64,000 bases of DNA. Origin: Ensifer sp. IC4062. Lineage in GTDB: Bacteria > Pseudomonadota > Alphaproteobacteria > Rhizobiales > Rhizobiaceae. Positions 44,936-53,454 of the stretch are shown in pieces. The stretch lies in NCBI RefSeq assembly GCF_020193575.1, contig NZ_JADYVD010000014.1:1-64000 (forward strand), given 5' to 3'. The notes below the pieces were generated by a model, which saw only the letters and a program-made list of their open reading frames with translations, was not told the origin of the DNA and made no database searches. Each line of letters starts with the position of its first letter. Within the stretch, counting starts at the first letter, position 1. The position numbers and the translations under genes were made by a program.

Positions 44936-45532
44936 ATGGACAATGACCAAATTACGCGCCGGATGCTCGTTTTGAGCGGTCTGGCTCTGTTGATTTCTGG
45001 ATGTAGTTCAAGCTGGCAAGGAATGGGGGTGCCCGTTCCATCGCTGTTCGGAGACTCGTCCGGCATCGATCCACGTTACCGAAGGCGGCATGTCCGCTAC
45101 GAGGGATACGAAGCGCCTGGAACGATCGTCGTCGACACCTACCAGCGTTACCTCTATGCGGTCGAAGAGGGCGGCTGGGCGACACGCTACGGGATCGGCG
45201 TCGGAGAAGAGGGCCTCACGATGAAAGGCAAGGCGGTCGTCGGCCGCAAGGCGGAATGGCCCTCATGGACACCGACAGCCAGCATGATCAAGCGCAAGCC
45301 GCACCTGGCGCAATATGCCGGCGGCGTCTCTGGCGGACCGCACAACCCGCTTGGCGCATCCGCCCTTTATCTCTACCGCGGCGGACAAGACACCATGTTC
45401 CGCGTGCATGGAACGAACGAGCCGTGGACGATCGGCCACGCGGTTTCGAACGGCTGCATCCGCATGACGAACGAGGATATCGTCGACCTTTACAGCCGCA
45501 CGCCGGTAGGCACAGAGGTATTGATCATCTGA
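44936..45532 (+). CDS. L,D-transpeptidase lipoprotein (YkuD domain)
   Basis: The protein is 198 aa from the ATG at 44936, chosen because it directly precedes the lipoprotein signal; the lipobox LLISGC puts the lipidated Cys at residue 23. The YkuD domain covers residues ~65-198, with catalytic HGTNEPWTIGHAVSNGCIRM: His158, Ser171, Gly173 and nucleophile Cys174. It forms 3-3 cross-links in peptidoglycan or anchors an outer-membrane protein to it, as shown for rhizobial relatives. It stands alone. Confidence 0.93.
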   Translation: MDNDQITRRMLVLSGLALLISGCSSSWQGMGVPVPSLFGDSSGIDPRYRRRHVRYEGYEAPGTIVVDTYQRYLYAVEEGGWATRYGIGVGEEGLTMKGKAVVGRKAEWPSWTPTASMIKRKPHLAQYAGGVSGGPHNPLGASALYLYRGGQDTMFRVHGTNEPWTIGHAVSNGCIRMTNEDIVDLYSRTPVGTEVLII

Positions 45533-45722
45533 TGGTGTTTCCCCTCAATTTTCGGTATAAACGATGAAGCTGTGTGTTTTTGGGACACCGTTGAAAGTTC
45601 GGCAACGACAAACCGAATGGCAACTGTGTCCTTTCTGCACTAGGCCGAGTCGCAAATCGCCACTATTACTTCAAATGTTGCCTTCGATAACCCATTCCGA
45701 GTATTGAGGAAAGGACTTCTTG

Positions 45723-45860
45723 ATGAGCAGAATTCTAATCGTGATGATTGCGTTGTTTTCGGTCGCCAGCCTGAGCGCTTGCGGGACGATTGGCAAAGGC
45801 AAGGGGAAGGCCCCGCCACCGGCAGCAGCGCCGGTAGAGCCGGCTCCGGTTTATAAGTAA
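45723..45860 (+). CDS. Small lipoprotein (45 aa)
   Basis: ATG at 45723 with AGGAAAGG upstream. The protein has a lipoprotein signal (residues 3-20, lipobox LSAC), then GTIGKGKGKAPPPAAAPVEPAPVYK. A strong intrinsic terminator follows 16 nt after the stop, so this is a complete monocistronic gene. Small Lys/Pro/Ala-rich lipoproteins of this kind are common in rhizobia; the function is unknown. It is too short for routine gene calling. Confidence 0.8.
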   Translation: MSRILIVMIALFSVASLSACGTIGKGKGKAPPPAAAPVEPAPVYK

Positions 45861-45876
45861 ACTAGAACTTTGCGCG

Positions 45877-45909
45877 GGGAGGGTCTTGCGACCCTTCCCA
45901 CGTTTTTTA
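45877..45909 (+). terminator. Intrinsic terminator of the small lipoprotein gene
   Basis: GGGGAGGGTC and GACCCTTCCC pair with one G-T position around a TTGC tetraloop and are followed by CACGTTTTTT. A classical Rho-independent structure on the plus strand. Confidence 0.85.
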
Positions 45910-46014
45910 ATTCATGGCCGCACCGGCTTGGGATCTACAGCGCGGAAGCCACAGGCTCACAGGCGTTGGCTTTCAACTCTGCGCTCATCAGAGCTCGGGA
46001 GATAGAGCGTACTA

Positions 46015-46605
46015 ATGACGCTTATACGAGGTCGCATATCGCTCGTGGTCCTGCTCGCAATGGCGACCACAGCATGCCAGACGGAAGACAAGAGTCCCCA
46101 ACCGCGCTTTGTTTCGAGCATAGATGCTACCGCGGCACGAACTAGCGGAAAGTCTCAACAGAGAGACTACGGCTACTTTATCGAATTCCGCTCCCGTTAT
46201 GCGCTCAGCTATGGTCACTCCTACGTGATTTTCGGGCGCACGAACAAGTCGGGAGCAATGATCAACCCAGAGGTCGCAGGACTTGCACCGGCCACGAACG
46301 ATACCACACCGTACGTGATGGGTCATTTCCTGCCGGTTCCGGCCGAGACCGGGGCAAGCGACGGCGACCTGGAAGAAGAATACAGGTCGGCAAGCTGGCG
46401 CGTTCTGCTGACGGAAGCCGAGTACCAGGAAGTCGTCGCGGACATTCGCAAGCTCAAAGCGAGGTCCCGCTTCTGGCACGCGTCACTCTACAACTGCAAC
46501 GCCTTCGTGGCGGAAATCGCGCGTTCGATGGGGTATAAGACGCCCGGCATCTGGCTCAGGCCGCAAGAATTCATTACAAAGCTTCGGGAGATGAACGGCG
46601 GATGA
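46015..46605 (+). CDS. Lipoprotein with a possible permuted papain-like (NlpC/P60-type) Cys-His pair
   Basis: A 196-aa protein. A signal with lipobox ATTAC gives a lipidated Cys at residue 21. His68 in YGHSYVIFG and Cys161 in YNCNAFVAEIARSMG are set as in circularly permuted NlpC/P60 or LRAT-like enzymes, where His precedes Cys. Such proteins cleave peptidoglycan peptides or act on lipids. Length and order fit, but no exact family was recognised. It starts with ATG 46015; no strong ribosome site. It precedes the ICMT gene by 141 nt. Confidence 0.7.
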   Translation: MTLIRGRISLVVLLAMATTACQTEDKSPQPRFVSSIDATAARTSGKSQQRDYGYFIEFRSRYALSYGHSYVIFGRTNKSGAMINPEVAGLAPATNDTTPYVMGHFLPVPAETGASDGDLEEEYRSASWRVLLTEAEYQEVVADIRKLKARSRFWHASLYNCNAFVAEIARSMGYKTPGIWLRPQEFITKLREMNGG

Positions 46606-46746
46606 GCGCAATCAGTGCTCGCCCCCGCTTGTCCGACGGTCGGGTCGTCCGACCGTAGCACTTCATCGGTCGGAGCGGAGCTATACGGCCACATGTTTGA
46701 CAGCCGTTGCGATGGCCGCGATCGCAGCGAAGCTTGGTGAGCTAGT

Positions 46747-47340
46747 GTGAACATAACGGTCGCTTCTGTCGGCGAAATCATCTGGGTCTTCGGCATCATC
46801 GCCTGGTACTTCATTCGGCGTCCTTATGAACGTCGGGCCAAGCGCGTGCGGGTCGTCAGCAACCGCCGCTCACGTTCCGAGACCATCGGGCTTGCCGCGG
46901 CGCTGCTCGGCCTTGCGATCGTCCCCGGTTTTTATGTCGCCACCGGCAAGCCGGAGGCGGCCGACTATCCAGCGCACGCTTGGGCGGTCGTCGTGGGCGC
47001 CTTGACCTTTGCCATGGCGATGTGGGTCTTCCGCAGAACTCATAAGGAACTCGGCCGCAACTGGTCCATTTCGCTGGAGATTCGCGACAAGCACGAGCTG
47101 ATTTGCCGCGGCCCCTATGCCCTCGTCCGTCACCCGATGTACACCTCGTTCCTGCTCATGGGCGTCGGCCAGGCCTTTCTGCTGGCGAACTGGGTGGCGG
47201 GCCTCGCGGGTCTGGTGGGCTTTGCCGTCCTCTTTTTCCTGAGAGTGGACAAGGAGGAGCGCATGATGATGGAAATATTCGGCTCGCAGTACCGCGACTA
47301 TATGGACAGGACCAAGCGAATTATCCCCTACGTTTACTAG
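46747..47340 (+). CDS. Isoprenylcysteine carboxyl methyltransferase-like membrane protein
   Basis: A 197-aa protein with about five membrane helices, starting at a GTG (GGTGAG upstream). The SAM-binding C-terminal motif CRGPYALVRHPMYTSFLLMGVG and the late EERMMMEIFGSQYRDYMDRTKRIIP block define the ICMT/PEMT-like family. Bacteria do not prenylate proteins in the eukaryotic way, so the substrate is probably a lipid or small hydrophobic acid. It is seven nt upstream of an E2-type acyltransferase and clearly in one operon with it. Confidence 0.88.
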   Translation: MNITVASVGEIIWVFGIIAWYFIRRPYERRAKRVRVVSNRRSRSETIGLAAALLGLAIVPGFYVATGKPEAADYPAHAWAVVVGALTFAMAMWVFRRTHKELGRNWSISLEIRDKHELICRGPYALVRHPMYTSFLLMGVGQAFLLANWVAGLAGLVGFAVLFFLRVDKEERMMMEIFGSQYRDYMDRTKRIIPYVY

Positions 47341-47347
47341 AGGTGGC

Positions 47348-48136
47348 ATGATGCGAGGCCGAGCCCTCAAGCTTTCGGCGGCACGGCGCCTTGTCGGGGA
47401 TCTGATGAGATTTTCGATCCGCGTGCCACGGGTCACGGTGCAGCGCCAGATGAACCTTGGCGTCCTGCAAAAAGCCAGATTGGCGCAGCCAAGCCGGCCG
47501 TCCTGGACGGTGCTTTTCCTGAAAGGATATGCACTCCTCTCCAAGGAGACGCCAGAGTTTCGCCGCGCCTACGTCAAATTCCCGAGACCCCAGCTCTACG
47601 AATATCCGGGAAGCGTCGCCTCGATCGCGCACGAGCGCGAACATGAAGGCGAACGAATCGTGCTCCTGAGCACCATCAAGGCCCCCGAGCAGCGTTCGAT
47701 CGGCGAATTGGGAGCGCTGATCCAGTCGGCGCGATCACGTCCCGTTCTGGAGATCAAGCAGTTCCGTCGGGCTTTGAAGCTCGCCCGCGCACCGGCGCCT
47801 ATCCGGTGGCTGCTCATGTGGCTTGGCCTCAATATCGGACGGCAGCGCGGACGCCATTTCGGTACCTTCCAACTGTCGGTCTATTCCGGCCTCGGCGCAG
47901 AGTCCCTCAATCCCCTGACGCCACTCACGACGATCTTCAATTACGGTCCGATCAGCGAGGATGGATTGGTGACTGTCCGCATCCACTATGATCACCGGGT
48001 CATGGACGGCGCCAATGTCGCGCGAGCGCTGGAGCGGTTCGAGAAGATCCTGAACGGCGAAGTCGCCGATGAAGTGGCAAGCCTTTCCGAGGGCGGAATC
48101 GCCCGAAGTGCTGAGGCACCGGGATCAGCAGCATGA
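47348..48136 (+). CDS. Stand-alone 2-oxoacid-dehydrogenase E2-type acyltransferase
   Basis: A 262-aa protein carrying only the catalytic domain of the dihydrolipoamide acyltransferase family. The C-terminal YDHRVMDGANVARALERFE holds the active-site motif H-x3-DG. There is no lipoyl domain, no E3-binding domain and no E1 gene nearby, so it is not part of a 2-oxoacid dehydrogenase. It lies between an ICMT-like gene and an SDR gene with tight coupling (7 nt and a 4-nt overlap), suggesting acyl transfer in a small lipid or fatty-acid-derived pathway. Confidence 0.87.
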   Translation: MMRGRALKLSAARRLVGDLMRFSIRVPRVTVQRQMNLGVLQKARLAQPSRPSWTVLFLKGYALLSKETPEFRRAYVKFPRPQLYEYPGSVASIAHEREHEGERIVLLSTIKAPEQRSIGELGALIQSARSRPVLEIKQFRRALKLARAPAPIRWLLMWLGLNIGRQRGRHFGTFQLSVYSGLGAESLNPLTPLTTIFNYGPISEDGLVTVRIHYDHRVMDGANVARALERFEKILNGEVADEVASLSEGGIARSAEAPGSAA

Positions 48137-49020
48137 CGTCGAACCAAGAGTTCCGGCCAGCGGTCGTCGTGGTCGGCGCCTCACGCGGCATCGGCAAGGC
48201 GATCGCCGAGGCTGCCGCAAAGGACGGCGCCACACTCGTCCTGGTCGCCCGTTCGGCAGAAGGTCTGCAGGCGGTCGCGACCGCCGTGCGGAAGGCGGGC
48301 GGAGAGGCATTCATACTTGCTCTGGATCTAATGGCCGGCGATGCGGCGGCGCGTCTCGAAGCGTTCCTGTCCAATGAGGGGTTGATGTGCGACGTTCTCG
48401 TCAACAGCGCCGGGTACGGCCTGCGTGGCGGTGCAGCGACCCTTCCGCTCAATGAGCAAATCGGGATGGTCGACCTCAACATCCGCGTCCTCACCGAACT
48501 TACGCTCCGTTTCCTGCCCGGAATGGTCGCGCGTGGCAGGGGCGGCGTGATCAATCTCGGCTCCGTCGCGAGCTTCACGCCCGGTCCCTTTATGGCCTTG
48601 TACTATGCGAGCAAAGGCTTCGTCCGTTCCTTTTCGGAGGCGCTGCATCAGGAGGTGCGCCCCGCCGGCGTGACCGTCACCTGCGTCGCCCCGGGGCCGG
48701 TATCGACGGAGTTCCTCGAAAAATCAGGTGCCAACAGGGCGGCGCTGTTCAAGATCCTGCCCAAGGTGGACTCGCAATATGTGGCCGAGCGCGCTTGGCG
48801 CGGGTTCAAGGCGGGCCGACGTCTCGTGATCCCAGGCATCTCCGCGAGGCTGGCGATCCTCGTCGCCGGACTTTTGCCTTCCACTGCCCTCCTGCCGCTG
48901 ATCGGCCGGTTACAACTGCGCGGCAATGACCCCTGCCCGTGCGGTTCGGGCAAGACGTTCAAGAGCTGCTGTCGCGCTGGCCGATCGCAAAGGCATGCGC
49001 CGCCCGGAACGAAGGCCTAA
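48133..49020 (+). CDS. SDR oxidoreductase fused to a C-terminal SEC-C zinc motif
   Basis: A 295-aa protein. Residues ~10-250 are a classical SDR: GASRGIGKA, NSAGYG, Ser-Tyr-Lys with YYASKGF (YxxxK). A hydrophobic helix near ~240-262 is followed by NDPCPCGSGKTFKSCC, a complete SEC-C zinc-binding motif. SEC-C is best known at the SecA C-terminus; on an SDR it is rare. The enzyme resembles DltE/YqjQ-like acyl reductases. The start overlaps the E2-like gene by four bases. Confidence 0.87.
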   Translation: MTSNQEFRPAVVVVGASRGIGKAIAEAAAKDGATLVLVARSAEGLQAVATAVRKAGGEAFILALDLMAGDAAARLEAFLSNEGLMCDVLVNSAGYGLRGGAATLPLNEQIGMVDLNIRVLTELTLRFLPGMVARGRGGVINLGSVASFTPGPFMALYYASKGFVRSFSEALHQEVRPAGVTVTCVAPGPVSTEFLEKSGANRAALFKILPKVDSQYVAERAWRGFKAGRRLVIPGISARLAILVAGLLPSTALLPLIGRLQLRGNDPCPCGSGKTFKSCCRAGRSQRHAPPGTKA

Positions 49021-49065
49021 TCTTCGACGCTGCTAAGGCATGTTCTTGGCAAAAGACCTGGATAT

Positions 49066-49098
49066 AGTCAAATCTAATCACTATGATTAAGATTGACT
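49066..49098. promoter_or_regulatory. Operator of the toxin-antitoxin operon (33-bp palindrome)
   Basis: AGTCAAATCTAATCA and TGATTAAGATTGACT flank CTA, with 12 of 15 positions paired. It ends 15 nt before the antitoxin ATG and covers the expected promoter. Ribbon-helix-helix antitoxins repress their own operons through such palindromes. Confidence 0.75.
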
Positions 49099-49113
49099 AA
49101 ACGGAGTGGAGCC

Positions 49114-49374
49114 ATGGAAACGAAGGTTCTGACAGCCCATGTGCCGCTGCCGCTCGCCGAGAAGGTCGATCAGATTGCGGCACGGCTTGAGCGTTCGCGC
49201 GGCTGGATCGTCAAGCAAGCGCTAACCGCTTGGATCGATCAGGAAGAGGAGCGCCGGCGCTTGACGCTGGAAGCGCTCGCCGACGTTGACGGTGGCCATG
49301 TCATCGACCACCAGTCCGTGCAGGCTTGGGCCGACAGCCTCGACAGCGACAAGCCGCTGCCGCTGCCATCGTGA
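49114..49374 (+). CDS. Ribbon-helix-helix (CopG/ParD-type) antitoxin
   Basis: An 86-aa protein from the ATG at 49114 (GGAGTGGA upstream). The N-terminal strand TKVLTAHVPLPLAEKVDQIAARLERSRGWIVKQAL (approximate) is the ribbon-helix-helix DNA-binding fold; the C-terminal half is acidic and should wrap the toxin. It shares one base with the toxin start (TGATG). It represses its own operon, probably through the palindrome just upstream. Confidence 0.9.
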   Translation: METKVLTAHVPLPLAEKVDQIAARLERSRGWIVKQALTAWIDQEEERRRLTLEALADVDGGHVIDHQSVQAWADSLDSDKPLPLPS

Positions 49375-49649
49375 TGAAGCTGCAGTGGACAACCAAGGCA
49401 GTTTCTAACCTCGGACGTCTCTATGATTTTCTTGCACCGGTCAACCGGCAAGCGGCAGCCCGCACAGTGCAGGCACTGGCGAGCGCCCCGAGGCGCCTGC
49501 TCGAGCAGCCGCGTATGGGCGAACGGCTCGAGGAGTTCGATCCCCGTGAGGTCCGCCGTATTCTCGTTGGCCAATACGAAATGCGCTATGAGATCACGCA
49601 GTCAACGATCTACGTGCTGAGGCTGTGGCATACGCGTGAGGATCGCTAG
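49374..49649 (+). CDS. ParE/RelE-family toxin
   Basis: A 91-aa protein with the ParE-type sequence LQWTTKAVSNLGRLYDFLAPVN and the late VRRILVGQYEMRYEITQSTIYVLRLWHTREDR. ParE toxins poison gyrase while RelE cleaves ribosome-bound mRNA; the sequence is nearer ParE. It is coupled to the antitoxin by a one-base overlap. On a secondary replicon the pair may aid maintenance. Confidence 0.9.
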   Translation: MKLQWTTKAVSNLGRLYDFLAPVNRQAAARTVQALASAPRRLLEQPRMGERLEEFDPREVRRILVGQYEMRYEITQSTIYVLRLWHTREDR

Positions 49650-49717
49650 ACCGCGGTGATCAAAAAGTCACTCTCGCGACACGTTCGCGCATCGGCGATG
49701 ATGCGCGAAGCGTCACA

Positions 49718-52546
49718 TCACTCCATATCGTCGCTGTCGGGCGTACCAGAATGGTCGCGTTGGCCGTAGATAATCTCGCGCTTGCCGACATGGTTGGCGG
49801 GGCCGACAAGACCCTCCTTCTCCATGCGCTCGACGAGCGAAGCGGCGCGATTGTAGCCGATGCCGAGGCGGCGCTGGATGTAGGACGTCGAGCACTTCTT
49901 GTCGCGCAGCACGACCTTGACCGCCTGGTCGTAAAGCTCGTTGCCGTCCTCGGAGGCGATCGCGCTCTTGTCGAACACGGCGCCCTGATCCTCCTCGGCC
50001 TCCTCCTCCTCTTCGTCCGCGGTCACCGTCTCGAGATATTCCGGGCGCCCCTGCGTCTTCAGGTGCGCCACCACATGCTCGACCTCGAGATCGGAGACGA
50101 AAGGTCCGTGGACGCGGGCGATGCGGCCGCCGCCGGCCATGTGCAGCATGTCGCCCTGGCCGAGGAGCTGTTCGGCGCCCTGCTCACCGAGGATCGTGCG
50201 GCTGTCGATCTTCGAGGTGACCTGGAAGGAGATGCGCGTCGGGAAGTTCGCCTTGATCGTGCCGGTGATGACATCGACAGACGGGCGCTGCGTCGCCATG
50301 ATCAGGTGGATGCCGGCCGCGCGCGCCATCTGCGCCAGCCTTTGGATCGCGCCTTCGATCTCCTTGCCGGCGACCATCATCAAATCGGCCATCTCGTCGA
50401 CGATGACGACGATATAGGGCATCGGCGCCAGATCCATTTCCTGCTGCTCGAAAAGCGGCTCGCCGGTACCCTTTTCGAAACCGGTCTGGACCGTCGCCAG
50501 GATCGGTTCGCCCTTCTCGCGCGCTACAGCCGCCCGCTGGTTGTAGCCGTCGATGTTGCGCACGCCGAGGCGCGACATCTTGCGATAACGGTCCTCCATC
50601 TCGCGCACCGCCCATTTGAGCGCCATCACGGCTTTCTTCGGGTCGGTGACGACCGGTGTCAGCAGATGCGGGATGCCGTCGTAGACGGAGAGTTCCAGCA
50701 TCTTCGGATCCACCATGATCAGCCGGCACTCCTCCGGCTTCATCCGGTAGAGCAGCGACAGGATCATCGTGTTGATCGCCACCGACTTGCCGGAACCGGT
50801 AGTGCCGGCGACGAGCAGGTGCGGCATCTTGGCAAGTTCGGCAATCACCGGTTCGCCGCCAATGGTCTTGCCGAGGCAGAGCGCCAGCTTGTAGCCGGTC
50901 TTGCGGAAATCGGCGGACTCGATCAGTTCGCGGAAATAGACCGTTTCGCGGGTGGCGTTCGGCAGCTCGATGCCGATGACGTTGCGGCCGGGCACGACGG
51001 CAACACGGGCCGAAAGCGCCGACATCGAGCGGGCGATATCGTCGGCGAGGTTGATCACGCGGGACGATTTGACGCCCGGCGCCGGCTCGAATTCGTAGAG
51101 TGTGACGACGGGACCCGGCCGCACGTGGATGATCTCGCCCTTGACGCCGAAATCTTCGAGTACGCTTTCGAGGAGCCCGGCATTCTGCTCGAGCTGCTCC
51201 TGCGTCATGAAGAATCCGCGGCCTTCCGGCGGCTCCTGCAGGAGCTCCTCGGACGGAAACTCGTATGCGTCGGTTGCCTGGACCCGCTCGATTGCGCCAA
51301 GCGGCGGCAGCGACGGGGAGGAGCGCTGCACGACGTGCGGCATGGTGACCATTGCCTTCGCCACCGGCGCCTCGGGCACCGCAGTCGACACGATCGGCTC
51401 GGCGGATGCTGGGGCGGATGCTTGCGCGACCACTGCGGCTGCCGCCGAAGTGGGTTCCTCGGCGAGCGTCCCGTCGATCACGTTAGCCGTTGGAGCGGAA
51501 ACAGGCAGTTCGGCCGCCGGCGCCGGACGCCGGCATTCGACGACCCGGAACAGCGAGGTGATTGCGGCGGTCGGCAGCGCGAGGATTTCCGCGGGCCGAA
51601 CGGCTACGGGCTGCGGTTCTACTGCAATCTCAGGCGCGATTGCCACGGCAGGGGCAACGGTTATGGGCGCGGCGACCGAGGGAGCGGCAGGGGCCACGAC
51701 CTCTGGCTGGATGAACTCGAAGAAGGCGTGGTCCGAAAGATAGGCAAGGCGCGTGTCGGGCTGAATGCCGGTCTCGGCAACCGCACCGTCAGTGATCGCT
51801 GGAGCCTCTGAAAGCACGTCCCCAACCTTTACGTCGACTGCTTCCTGTGTGGATACAGGTTGCGTTGCCGGGATTGTCGGTCCCTGCGCTACAACCGGCA
51901 CCGAAACCGACGCTGATTCGGCCGCGCCAGGGCCGTTGGCTTGAGAACTCCAGGAGGGAAGCTGCTGCACCAGTACACGCAGCAGTTCGGATGGACTGTA
52001 GTTGGGCGTCTCTGACTCAACGGCCGGCACATCGTTCGCCGGGACCGCCTCGACCGACGCCTCGCCGACCTCCTCGACTGCCGCGACGTCCGTCTCGGCG
52101 ACCTCCGCGGCCACCTCCGCTTCCGTTTCGTTCTCCTCGATCGCCGGGGCGCGGCGCTTCATGAATTCGCGTTCGGGCGTGCGGGTAAAGCGGACATTGG
52201 GCGACAGGAAGAAATGGCTTTCCCAGGTCGTATCGCCGTCATGACCGGTGATTTCGGCAAGCGTCGGCAGCGGATCTCGTGTGGAAGCCGTGACCTGGGC
52301 CGGAGCATAGGCCGAACCCTGCCCATAGAGCCGCGCCGCGCGCCCGGCATAGCCTGGGTGGTGGGCTTCCTGACTAACCGCGCACCGCGGCGCTTCCGGC
52401 GCCTCGAACAGGTGATCGTGTTCGCTGGAGCCTGCCGTGTGGCCATGAGCGCTGCTCAGGTCACCCGGCTGCGGAGCCTCGAAATCGTCCGTCTGGTTTG
52501 CATCATACAAAGCTGCCGTCGAGAAATTTGTCCGGGGAATACGCAT
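49718..52546 (-). CDS. FtsK/SpoIIIE-type DNA translocase without an obvious membrane anchor
   Basis: A 942-aa protein. Residues ~1-470 are low-complexity, Ala/Pro/Val/Glu-rich, with no clear membrane helix. The motor follows: alpha domain, Walker A GTTGSGKS (~residue 580), Walker [13 protein letters not shown] (~713). The C-terminal ~65 residues are the gamma winged helix ([26 protein letters not shown]), which reads KOPS-like DNA in FtsK. FtsK normally has four N-terminal helices; lacking these, this is probably a second, soluble translocase. It could act in segregation of the replicon. Confidence 0.88.
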   Translation of the reverse strand: MRIPRTNFSTAALYDANQTDDFEAPQPGDLSSAHGHTAGSSEHDHLFEAPEAPRCAVSQEAHHPGYAGRAARLYGQGSAYAPAQVTASTRDPLPTLAEITGHDGDTTWESHFFLSPNVRFTRTPEREFMKRRAPAIEENETEAEVAAEVAETDVAAVEEVGEASVEAVPANDVPAVESETPNYSPSELLRVLVQQLPSWSSQANGPGAAESASVSVPVVAQGPTIPATQPVSTQEAVDVKVGDVLSEAPAITDGAVAETGIQPDTRLAYLSDHAFFEFIQPEVVAPAAPSVAAPITVAPAVAIAPEIAVEPQPVAVRPAEILALPTAAITSLFRVVECRRPAPAAELPVSAPTANVIDGTLAEEPTSAAAAVVAQASAPASAEPIVSTAVPEAPVAKAMVTMPHVVQRSSPSLPPLGAIERVQATDAYEFPSEELLQEPPEGRGFFMTQEQLEQNAGLLESVLEDFGVKGEIIHVRPGPVVTLYEFEPAPGVKSSRVINLADDIARSMSALSARVAVVPGRNVIGIELPNATRETVYFRELIESADFRKTGYKLALCLGKTIGGEPVIAELAKMPHLLVAGTTGSGKSVAINTMILSLLYRMKPEECRLIMVDPKMLELSVYDGIPHLLTPVVTDPKKAVMALKWAVREMEDRYRKMSRLGVRNIDGYNQRAAVAREKGEPILATVQTGFEKGTGEPLFEQQEMDLAPMPYIVVIVDEMADLMMVAGKEIEGAIQRLAQMARAAGIHLIMATQRPSVDVITGTIKANFPTRISFQVTSKIDSRTILGEQGAEQLLGQGDMLHMAGGGRIARVHGPFVSDLEVEHVVAHLKTQGRPEYLETVTADEEEEEAEEDQGAVFDKSAIASEDGNELYDQAVKVVLRDKKCSTSYIQRRLGIGYNRAASLVERMEKEGLVGPANHVGKREIIYGQRDHSGTPDSDDME

Positions 52547-52899
52547 GGCCTGAAAACTCGAAATTCATTATCGAAGGGGCTGCCTTAAGCGAATAGGAAA
52601 TGAAGGTTAACAACTCCCTTCCAGGCACATCGCCAGAAGGGCGGCATGCCCCTCGAAGGGGCTTACGACAGATCTTCCTGGCCGACCACATCCAAGGCTT
52701 TTCAGGGCTCGGCGGCGGGTTTCTGCCGCCGTTCAAATTCTGTTTCAGACCGGGAAGATTTTCGAAGCGTGAGCGCTATCTTTGCAAACATAGATTGCTA
52801 TCGCCATCCCTCCTCGCGAGGACCGGGGGAAGGCTCAATGGCGCCAGTGATGCGCGGGAGTTACAGATCCTGGCGCCACCGCTAAGAAAAGGACTCGAC
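52547..52899. other. 353-nt divergent promoter region with an inverted repeat
   Basis: This spacer lies between the ftsK-like gene (leftward) and doxX (rightward). It contains GGCGGCGGGTTTCTGCCGCC (a small hairpin near 52710) and a perfect 9-bp inverted repeat, TGGCGCCAG (52839-52847) and CTGGCGCCA (52870-52878), ending 21 nt before the doxX ATG. The latter could be an operator or a 5'-UTR stem. No gene is recognised. Confidence 0.5.
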
Positions 52900-53304
52900 A
52901 TGAGCGACAACCTTGCACTTCAGAGCGCGCTGGCCTTCATCGGTCGTCTGCTTCTCGCAGCCATTTTCCTCTCATCCGGCTTCGAAAAATTGGCAGATCC
53001 CGCAGGAACGATCGAGTATATAAGGGCGGCCAATCTGCCCCTGTCCACAGTAGCCTACGCGGTCGCTCTCGTCGTGGAACTCGGCGGTGGCATCCTCCTC
53101 GTCCTCGGCTATCAGGCTCGCCTGGCGGCACTTGCCCTGGCGGTCTTCACTCTGGCGTCGGCGCTCGGATTTCACACCAATTTCGCGGACCAAAACCAGA
53201 TGATCCACTTCATGAAGAATCTCGCCATCACGGGCGGGTTCCTTCAGGTCGTCGCCCTCGGCGCGGGCGCCTTCAGCCTCGATAGACGCGCCGGCCGCGT
53301 CTGA
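52900..53304 (+). CDS. DoxX-family membrane protein
   Basis: The protein is 134 aa from the ATG at 52900 (AAAAGGA upstream). Four membrane helices with the DoxX/DoxD pattern: FIGRLLLAAIFLSSGFEKLADPAGT, then LVVELGGGILLVLGYQARLAALALAVFTLASALGFH. DoxX proteins are linked to thiosulfate/quinone metabolism and oxidative stress. It is a single gene; a 9-bp inverted repeat lies just upstream. Confidence 0.9.
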   Translation: MSDNLALQSALAFIGRLLLAAIFLSSGFEKLADPAGTIEYIRAANLPLSTVAYAVALVVELGGGILLVLGYQARLAALALAVFTLASALGFHTNFADQNQMIHFMKNLAITGGFLQVVALGAGAFSLDRRAGRV

Positions 53305-53454
53305 GCGGAAACAGGGCCAGACGACTTGCGGCACTCCTTCAACGCCCATCGATTACTTACTCTCGCCTTAGTCAGCCTCTAGGCAGTCCCTTGTGCGTCG
53401 CAACATAGCGCGCAGGCAGTAACCTTTAGTTGCTCACAAGGACGAAGATTGCTG

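Noticed and set aside
46747-47340. Phosphatidylethanolamine N-methyltransferase (PmtA)
   Set aside because: The GPYALVRHPMY and C-terminal EER...FG..Y..Y pattern is of the ICMT/PEMT-like membrane class, not the soluble rhizobial PmtA, and context gives no phospholipid pathway.
49751-51811. A 686-aa plus-strand frame
   Set aside because: It is antisense to the FtsK motor; composition is His/Arg/Asp-rich shadow-frame type and no motif is present.
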